A stretch of DNA of 64,000 nt from Odontesthes bonariensis (taxonomy: Eukaryota; Chordata; Actinopteri; Atheriniformes; Atherinopsidae), in NCBI RefSeq assembly GCF_027942865.1, contig NC_134515.1, positions 18,498,227-18,562,226 on the forward strand, written 5' to 3'. The notes under the pieces were generated by a model. The model did no database searches and had not been told where the DNA came from. It worked only from the letters and a program-made list of their open reading frames with translations. A program made the translations under genes and the position numbers. Each line of letters opens with the position of its first letter. Positions within the stretch are counted from its first letter, which is position 1. Of this stretch, positions 57,201 to 64,000 are shown piece after piece.

Positions 57201-60200
57201 TAAGTTTGTCTTCTGTTTGTGATCATAACTTTTTTAACACAGAGGAAACCAAAGCTCGTTTTCTCCTTATAACAGGTTAGTAGGCTAGATGTTTTGCTCT
57301 TCAGAGGGGAAAAAAGAATGTCCGATTTCTCATGAAAACTAGATAAAAACAACATGCAAAAGTTAGCAAAGTAGTTTTCACACATTTTTCTCCGCGTTTA
57401 CTGATTAAGGCGGGTTATTCCAGTTGTAGTTTACTGCCCTGAATTGAGCTGTGAATCTGCTGCTATGCAAAATCACAGTTGTGCTTCCCTCTTTCTGCAT
57501 GTGTGGTTCGAATAAGCTGCTAGCATCTTCTTTAACCAAGGACTAAGACCAGGTGCCATTAAATGGCCTTGGTGTCAGACTCATTCATTTGCATTTCCTG
57601 CAAAGTGCCATTTACCCATGTTCTCGGCACAGCCTTCCCATTGTTTCTGTGTTTCTGCTCAGAGCCTCTATAAATAAGATCTTGTGGGTGACGTTAGTTC
57701 CTCCTCTCTTAACCCCAGTGTTTGTCTGTATTTACATGTGAATGTGCACACCGTAGCTGTGTGTGGGGCTATGTTTTTGTGGTGGTGCAGTGCATACTCT
57801 CACTATTACTTTCTCACTGAAGGCCACTAGGTTTTGTGATATGCAGTGATATGGGGTAGTATTAGGGGTTGAATGTTTTTTGCATCACATTTGTCACAGA
57901 CTGTAAATCGGCGATTAAATAAAGACAACTTTTGAGTAGATCGTAACAGTTGTATTGGCCAGCAGCCTATCTGTGACTTCTAACAGTCAGAGGTCCTACA
58001 CTCTACGTTTTTTTTATACATCAATGCTTTGATCTAATTTACATATATAATCTAATCTGTAAAGTTAGATGTAATGTCAGATTACAGATTAAAGATGAAG
58101 CCCAAAAAGTGAGCACGTCCTGTTTTTTGTCATGTAAAAGGGGAAGTTTTGTTTACTGCTAAGCTAACTGCACAATCAGGTCAGTTAACCTTGTGGAAAT
58201 GTGCACGTTTGTGTAAAGTTATGTGTTTTCAAGACGTCTGTCAAATGTGTGTGTGTCTGTGTAAGTAGCAGGTGGAACTGATGTGGTGTGAGGCAAGTGG
58301 AAGTTGTGGGTGGCAGTCATGGCACTTGCTCATCTGCCCACAGTAATTACACAGGAGGAGGAGGGGGGCGAGCTGCATGTGTGTGAGCAGGGGAGGGTCC
58401 TTGTGCTCTGAATACTGCAGAAATATATGTTTCTTGCATATCAAACATGGGTAGAATGTCCAGTGATCATTTTACAACCAAATGCGCCCCCAAATCATTT
58501 AAGACTTCCTTTAATTGTTCCAGCAAGACCACCTTTCTAAGGTAAAAAAAGATAAGAAATAAAAATGATAGAGAGGTGTGGAAGAAATATTCAGAGATCG
58601 TCATCAGTGGATTAGGGTGTTTTTTTAAAATTTTTTTTAATTTTTTTTTTTAAATTTTTTTGTAGTTTGATGATCAAGCGAGTTCAAGTGATTCAGGACT
58701 CGAGTGTTTTTGGAAACTCGTTTCAAGTGGAAGGAGCACCCCCAACATAAAACACACCGTATTTGGGGAGAGGACTTCATTAAAAGAGAAGTAAAGGGGG
58801 AAAAAAAGGCTGTCCTTTTTGTTCATATAACGTAAACATGTGAGTGCTTGAAGGCCAGTCGGATGATTCTTAAGACATTCACTGGCCCCACCACACAGCA
58901 GTAATCTTTTGCTCTCTAATGTGCTCTGCTCACATTGATCTGATTTTGTGTGTGTGCGTGAGGAGTTAGGTTGGTGGATGAGTGAGTGTTACCTGGCCAT
59001 CTCAGACTGTCTGCTCGCATCAGTTATGAGCTCACGTTTCAGGGATGTTTGTTTGTTTTTCCTGAGAAAGCCAGATATTCTGCCTGTTGTTGAGACAGTT
59101 TATGTTCCCCAAGTATATCATCTTCAGATAATTCAGTATTTTAGCTGCTTAGAGAAACTTGACTGATTTGTGTCTTTGTATGGAATCCGAACACCTTCTT
59201 CTACCCCAGTGATTTACTGTCCATCCATTGTACTCTTTATGTTCACAGTCATTCCATTCTCTGAGTAAGTGTGTCTTTGTGAGATGCAGGACGTCGAAAT
59301 GGGTTTGAGACGTATTTTATGAGAGGGATGCATGGCACACAGATGAAATGCACTTGAGCCACACAAACACAAAAGAGTCTACTATGCTGATTCACGTTGG
59401 AGTACGCCGGTGCGGAATTAAAGTCATCAGTAATGCTTAGTGGCATGACTTATACTGTTGAAAAGGAAAAAAAAAGAACTTTTCATGTTTTTAGCTCTCT
59501 GTATTTGTTTTGTGTAATTTGGATTTGGGTCTGTGTGAGTGTGTGTTGATCCTCTCTGTAACCTGTTCTGTCAGCTGTGAGGGGTCCAGCCTCCTATCTA
59601 ACTTGGCCTGAAGTCAAAGGTCTATAGCAGAGTCAGAGGGTGACTGCCAACTAGCCTTGAATTGTTTGGCCTGTTTTTCACAACCAGCGTGATAAACGCA
59701 AACTTTTAAAAAGCCTGGATTAAAAAAGATTAGTGACTTCATTCATGCATCTCAGAGACATGCTTTGCACTGCCTGTACTGCATTATGTTAAGAAGGACT
59801 TTTCCCTGGACAAAAGCCTCCCTTCCGATTTGACATACTGACACACATCTCAGAGAAGGCTTGAAGTGTCACTGTGCTTCAGGCTCCATTAGCATGAATT
59901 TTTCTGAGTTCTGTTGCACCCTTTAACCTGGACCAGCTGTGTCCACATACACATCCACCAGCTTCCTGCACCACAGGGGATTTTTTTGGCCAATGAGCTA
60001 GCTCTCTTGGCCAGTTGGCCATCTCTGTTAGCATGGTGTTTTCCAATCAGCACATTCCTCTTTCTCTAGACAGACGCAGGGAGACAGTTTTGGCAGTGCG
60101 CACACAGGGTGGGGTAATGCTCATATCCTGTCCCCTGACCTCAGATTTCACACACGCACAGTTACTGTACTGTTTTGCTCGTGCTCACACTCAGAACACC

Positions 60201-62028
60201 ACATTCTTGCTCTTTAAACGTGCAGCTTTTCTTCTGTTTTGAGCCAGCTGTTACAGTCAGTCTTTCAACCCAGAGTCTTTCAGTGTCTTTATGCCATACA
60301 CAGAGTCAGTGTGGTCGTGCCAATCTGTGCCTGTTGTTTGAGCCCCGCATCAACACAGACTCTCTTCTGTCTGTGTTAATGACTGCCCTCTCTCTGTCTT
60401 TCCGTCTCCCCCTTCCTCCCTCACGGCCCCGCTTGGGCACCAGAACTGGGCTTGGCGTAACGCTGTCTCCGACAACAATGATGCTCCAGTCCACTACAAT
60501 TAATTTACTTCTGATTGCTTTGCACGCATGTCTGTCTGTTTACCTCAACACAAACAAGCCTGTAACCTGCATCAGAAATGGATAAGCAAAGAAAAAGAGA
60601 CCGTCTCACACACACTTGCTGTTGTGTTTTTACTCCCGAATAAAATTTTAAGCCAGTGTGGTCCCAGGCGTTAACTCAGCTGAATGCTGGCCTCCCCGTT
60701 TGAGCTGTTTCAGTGACAAAGCACTGAGCGCTCAGTCGACACGTACCCTCGCACGCTAAAACTGTCCGACTGTATTGATGGCCATTTCTCTATAAACATT
60801 CCTCCCTCTTCCCCTGTTGCTCATAATTCCTGTCTTGTGAAACCTCAAGTGTTTTCTGAATGGAATGGAACGGATCCGAAGTTAAAGTCGAGAAACTAAC
60901 CCATACTGGGGTTTCTACATACTCCATCCAAGGGGTGCTTCCTTTCTGATTTTCATGTTTTTCCAGGCAAATCCCACACTCCAGTGGACAGTAACCAGAG
61001 TGTGAGAAAGCTTTGAGACACAACACACACTATCTGGGACTCCACACCCAGTGTCGCCTTATCCAGCCCACCTCCCTCTATTCTGCCTGCTGAACTTTGG
61101 CACTCACTCTCTCCTCTTATTTTCTTTCCATTGTTGGTTCACACACACGCACACACACACACACACACACACGCACACACTAGACTGTGTTTTGCTGCTG
61201 CCTGTGGCCCTCAGTTTGTATTTATCACCCCATTTCATTCAAACTCTAGCTTTGACCCTCACCTCCTTTTATATGTGCTTCTCAGGTCTTTCTCCTCCTC
61301 TCAGTAGATTGGACTAGGGTCTCCTTGTCACTTGTCAGTGTGGGGTAGGTGTCAGAGGATTGAGGTTAAGCAGCCCTTTGTCTCGTTGCACTTGACACCG
61401 CATACCTTGTTATCGCTGGGCACAAAAGAAGAAAAGCTGTGTAGGGGAGCGAAGCATTAGGATTGTTTGTGTGCACAAGGGGAGTGTGTACGTGTTAACT
61501 GGGTAGAGAGTGTCTTGCATGAATGTTTGCTGCACAAACAGACTGCGTTTTGGGGTTCTAAATAGGTGGACTTTGTCATACCTCTGTTGCTCTCTTGCAA
61601 GCTCTGATAGCGGTGAGAGTCCTGGCAGTCCAAGGTCGAACGAGGAAGGGGTGGTGCTGAGTGAACGGTGGGAAAAGGGGGTGATGTTTGAGGAGATGAA
61701 TGGTCCCCATGGGAAACTTGTTCACCTGTCTTCCTCTTTGCTCTGCTCACTATTTCCAACTGTTCCCAAAGTCCCTCGGTTTTGTCATTGTTCTGTGCTT
61801 AGCACAGTTATCTGCCAGATGCCAGAGTCGTATTTGGGTTTCATGGCGAGGAGAAGGTTTTTGTTTACTAATCATGTTTGTTCACAGGGGCTAATGTAAG
61901 ACCAAACAATGGTGCCATCGCTTGGCGTAGTTGTAATTAGACTTAGCTGGCAACATGTGAAGTTGAGAAGATTTGTTTTAAAGAGGATTAATAATATGAC
62001 TCAACTACTGCAAATATATTGGCTGAAG

Positions 62029-62079
<51 letters not shown>

Positions 62080-63927
62080 AGAGGAGTGCGGTGTGTATGC
62101 AGTTGTCTTGTGTTTGTGTGGTAATTATGACTAACATAACAGTGTGGTGTTGCTGTTCTCTCTCCTAGGTGACATCACACAGAAGGGCTATGAGAAGAAG
62201 AGAGCCAAGCTGCTGGCCTCCTACATCCCCCATTTGCCAAGTAAGACCAGCTCTTCTTCTTCTTCTGCTCATTGTGTTTTTTATCAACTTCTTTCTGAAT
62301 CCGTCTTCTTTCTCCTGTGTTTGAATTTGACCTTTTGTCAAGGGACAAACATAAAGTGACTGCATTACATCAAAGAAACTTACCAAGTCAGGCTTTCCCG
62401 AAACTTGAATTTCCATTTTATCTGATGTTTCTGTCCCAGCTCCAAAGTGAATTGGACTGAAACCAACGCTTTGTTGGTGCCGTACTGTGAAAATGTATCA
62501 TTTTACTGACTCCAGAGTGAGTGTAAATCTCTTTGTCTAAGTTGTCCAATAGAATATCTGGCTTTCTGTGGCACTCTAGTGGCCAAAATGAAAACTGCAT
62601 TTTATATAGAATAGCCATACTGTCGATTTTGAAGATTCAATGTAGTTTGACTCGGGTTTTCTTGACCCTGTGATTGTTCATAGAGAGTGGGATGTTTCTC
62701 TGTATTACTCTGAGCCAGTCACCTCTGTACCTATTGGAGAGCTGATCTGCTAGATTTATTCAGTCAGCTGCTGGGCACACAAGGGTTTTTGTGTTTCCTC
62801 AGGAAGGATTGCGCCACATTAACAAAAGCATGAAAAAATATCCTTTTTCATGTGTCACAGTAAGCTCATTTCCAAAGAGCAAAACTAAACTTCCTTCTCT
62901 GTTAGTTTGACCTTGGTCTGCTTCTGCTTGTGCTACCACGTGATTCATGCTGAGTGATTACACCCAAAGGACATCGAAAGACTTGTACAAATCTTAGATC
63001 GTTTCCATATTCAATGCTTTGTTGGTTTTTAGTGGGTTCTGTTGAGTGATTGACAGTTTACCATCAACGTCAACAGATGCCGAGAAACTTTGTTCGCACA
63101 AGGATGATTTTGTGCTCCTACGCCCGTCTTCTTTGGTCCTTTTGTTCCTCAAAGCCACCCACTCTGCAAGTGCTGCTGCCCTCTTAAAAAAGAAGACCGT
63201 AGACTAGAATACATTTGCTTTAATATAACCTAGTTTCATATATTCTGTTGATAGTGTAAGTTGCATCAGTGTAGTACATATCTTTTTAAGTTTCTGAGGT
63301 TCTGTAGTGAGGCTAAATTTAGATAGATTCTCAGCGAATCATGTAATATTTATGCCTACACGTTGTTGTAATGGCATTATGTAAAGCAAGAGTTTGCTTT
63401 AGTTGTGTGTGACGTTCCTAAAACCCCATGTTGGTTTTGCACGTTATTTATTAACGTTGAGCTACACATATCTGCATTGACTTTGTGCATGCTCGCTTCT
63501 GTTCTTTAGATGTGGGTCTTTCTCTGCCAGATGTACAGCTTTCCCCAAGCCACAGTGCCGACCCGAGCCCGAGTCCCGAGGCGCCGGGCCCCTCCACCTC
63601 TTCAGCCTCCAGACACCATCGTGCACACCGCAGTGGAGGGGCCAGGGACGAGCGCTACAGATCGGGTATACAGCAGACTATACGACTAAAACCTATTCCA
63701 AAAACAACTTTCCACCCAAAGTAAAGTTTTAAGCCAGCTTGCTCACCATTTAGGTAATTTATTTTCTGGTTTGTGTCCGTGTATTTGTTCTTTTTGTGTA
63801 GACATCCATACAGAGGCTGTGCAGGCGGCTCTGGCCAAACACAAAGAAGAGAAGATGGCACTCCCTATGCCAACCAAGAGACGCTCCGCCTTTGTTCAGT
63901 CTCCTCTAGACACCTGCACACCTCCAG
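40986..63927 (+). CDS. dip2b: Disco-interacting protein 2 homologue B (5' part, runs off window)
   Basis: DIP2 proteins carry an N-terminal DMAP1-binding domain and two adenylate-forming-like domains (family knowledge); only the N-terminal portion is here. Coding exons: 40986-41070, 62169-62240, 63510-63665, 63802-63927, giving 439 nt or 146 codons before the next, unseen exon. MADRGVDLSALPKEVRDQLA and ELDLELSEGDITQKGYEKKR match the DMAP1-binding domain start. Further on are SGGARDERYRS, DIHTEAVQAALAKHKEEKMA and ALPMPTKRRSAFVQSPLD, closest to DIP2B as I recall it rather than DIP2A or DIP2C. The Ser/Pro-rich stretch in exon 3 is lineage-variable. Exon 3 has two usable acceptors 21 nt apart. 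The 21-kb first intron is typical of the family. The teleost copy is not resolved. Confidence 0.93.
52601..52608. repeat. 8-bp target-site duplication, left
   Basis: GCCTACAT immediately before the hAT-like left terminus, repeated at 53412-53419. Confidence 0.9.
52609..53411. mobile_element. Non-autonomous hAT-like DNA transposon
   Basis: An 803-bp element flanked by the 8-bp direct repeat GCCTACAT (52601-52608 and 53412-53419). Terminal inverted repeats are CAGTGATACTCA at the left and the complement of CAGAGATACTCA at the right, 11 of 12 matching. Both ends also share an inward GAGCCACATT motif. The 8-bp duplication and CAGTG termini fit the hAT superfamily. There is no transposase frame. 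Inside is a near-perfect direct duplication of about 62 bp (52912-52974 and 53036-53097). Confidence 0.85.
52912..53097. repeat. Internal direct duplication in the hAT-like element
   Basis: Two copies of about 62 bp (52912-52974 and 53036-53097) share GTTTTTGTGCTGGTTTTTGC and CCATTGTGCCTGCATCTCGC, differing only by small indels in the T-run, separated by 61 bp of unrelated sequence. Confidence 0.9.
53412..53419. repeat. 8-bp target-site duplication, right
   Basis: GCCTACAT immediately after the hAT-like right terminus. Confidence 0.9.
54171..54200. repeat. (TA)n microsatellite
   Basis: AT dinucleotide run in dip2b intron 1, preceded by an imperfect ATACATACATATTTATATTT tract. Confidence 0.9.
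61141..61180. repeat. (AC)n microsatellite
   Basis: ACACAC run with two ACGC interruptions in dip2b intron 1. Confidence 0.9.
62031..62078. repeat. (GT)n microsatellite upstream of dip2b exon 2
   Basis: About 24 uninterrupted GT units ending some 90 bp before the exon 2 acceptor. UG-rich RNA binds TDP-43/CELF-type proteins, so tract length could affect splicing; that is inference. Confidence 0.95.
62241..63509 (+). other. dip2b: dip2b intron 2
   Basis: GTAAGA donor and TGTTCTTTAG acceptor. AT-rich, with no recognisable element. Confidence 0.75.
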
Positions 63928-64000
63928 GTAAACCTAATATCTCACCCACTGTGCAGGTGGCTTTGTTGGTTATGACCTTAAAGGTTGTTTCCGCCAACTC

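Larger units (their letters stand above)
41071..62168 (+). other. dip2b: dip2b intron 1 (21 kb)
   Basis: GTAAAC donor and TCTCTCCTAG acceptor. It contains poly-A and poly-T runs (for example 44182-44201, 48982-49006), a hAT-like element at 52609-53411, (TA)n at about 54171-54200, a GATTATC-rich palindromic patch at about 55814-55864, a GATAAC-rich patch at about 57030-57190, (AC)n at 61141-61180 and (GT)n at 62031-62078. No second gene was recognised; an exon-like open segment at 49010-49227 is treated as a finding. Confidence 0.75.

Noticed and set aside
1..64000. tRNA, rRNA, CRISPR arrays, bacterial operons or defence systems
   Set aside because: No cloverleaf tRNA, rRNA segment, regular spacer array or prokaryotic gene layout was seen; the only tRNA-like sequence is the SINE head. 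The window is ordinary vertebrate genic DNA.

Overview
This window is vertebrate nuclear DNA, almost certainly from a ray-finned (teleost) fish. It shows long GT-AG introns, 5' and 3' UTRs, CpG-containing promoters, dinucleotide microsatellites, a teleost SINE-like repeat ending in (ATGG)n, and non-autonomous DNA transposons. There are no operons, ribosome binding sites or CRISPR arrays. Gene identities come from reading the spliced exons and comparing them with remembered vertebrate families; no database search was run.

Four protein-coding genes lie head-to-tail on the + strand. (1) larp4 (about 137-13250, 16 coding exons, 805 codons) is a La-related RNA-binding protein that binds poly(A) and PABP. 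(2) asb8 (17787-19297, three coding exons, 289 codons) is an ankyrin-repeat and SOCS-box substrate receptor for cullin-5 ubiquitin ligases. (3) atf7 (27302-36314, 11 coding exons, 485 codons) is a C2H2-finger and bZIP transcription factor. (4) The 5' part of dip2b (40986 to beyond the window end) is a disco-interacting protein 2 homologue; four coding exons are visible and its first intron is 21 kb. The four genes are functionally unrelated: they act in mRNA stability, ubiquitination, transcription, and a DMAP1-binding/adenylate-forming-like protein, so no joint pathway is implied.

The rest is introns, UTRs and short intergenic DNA. The best-supported non-genic structures are: a 376-bp SINE-like insertion with a perfect 13-bp target duplication in a larp4 intron (9779-10154); a 391-bp inverted-repeat element filling most of one atf7 intron (30220-30610); an 803-bp hAT-like element with an 8-bp target duplication in dip2b intron 1 (52609-53411); and two diverged copies of one element in two larp4 introns (about 9067-9236 and 12536-12732) whose ends resemble box C and box D of snoRNAs.

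I found no convincing undescribed multi-gene system. The items most worth checking are the duplicated C/D-like intronic element, a predicted 42-nt in-frame cassette exon in larp4, an asb8 uORF whose stop overlaps the main start codon, and an atf7 intron that stays open in frame and could yield a truncated, bZIP-less isoform.
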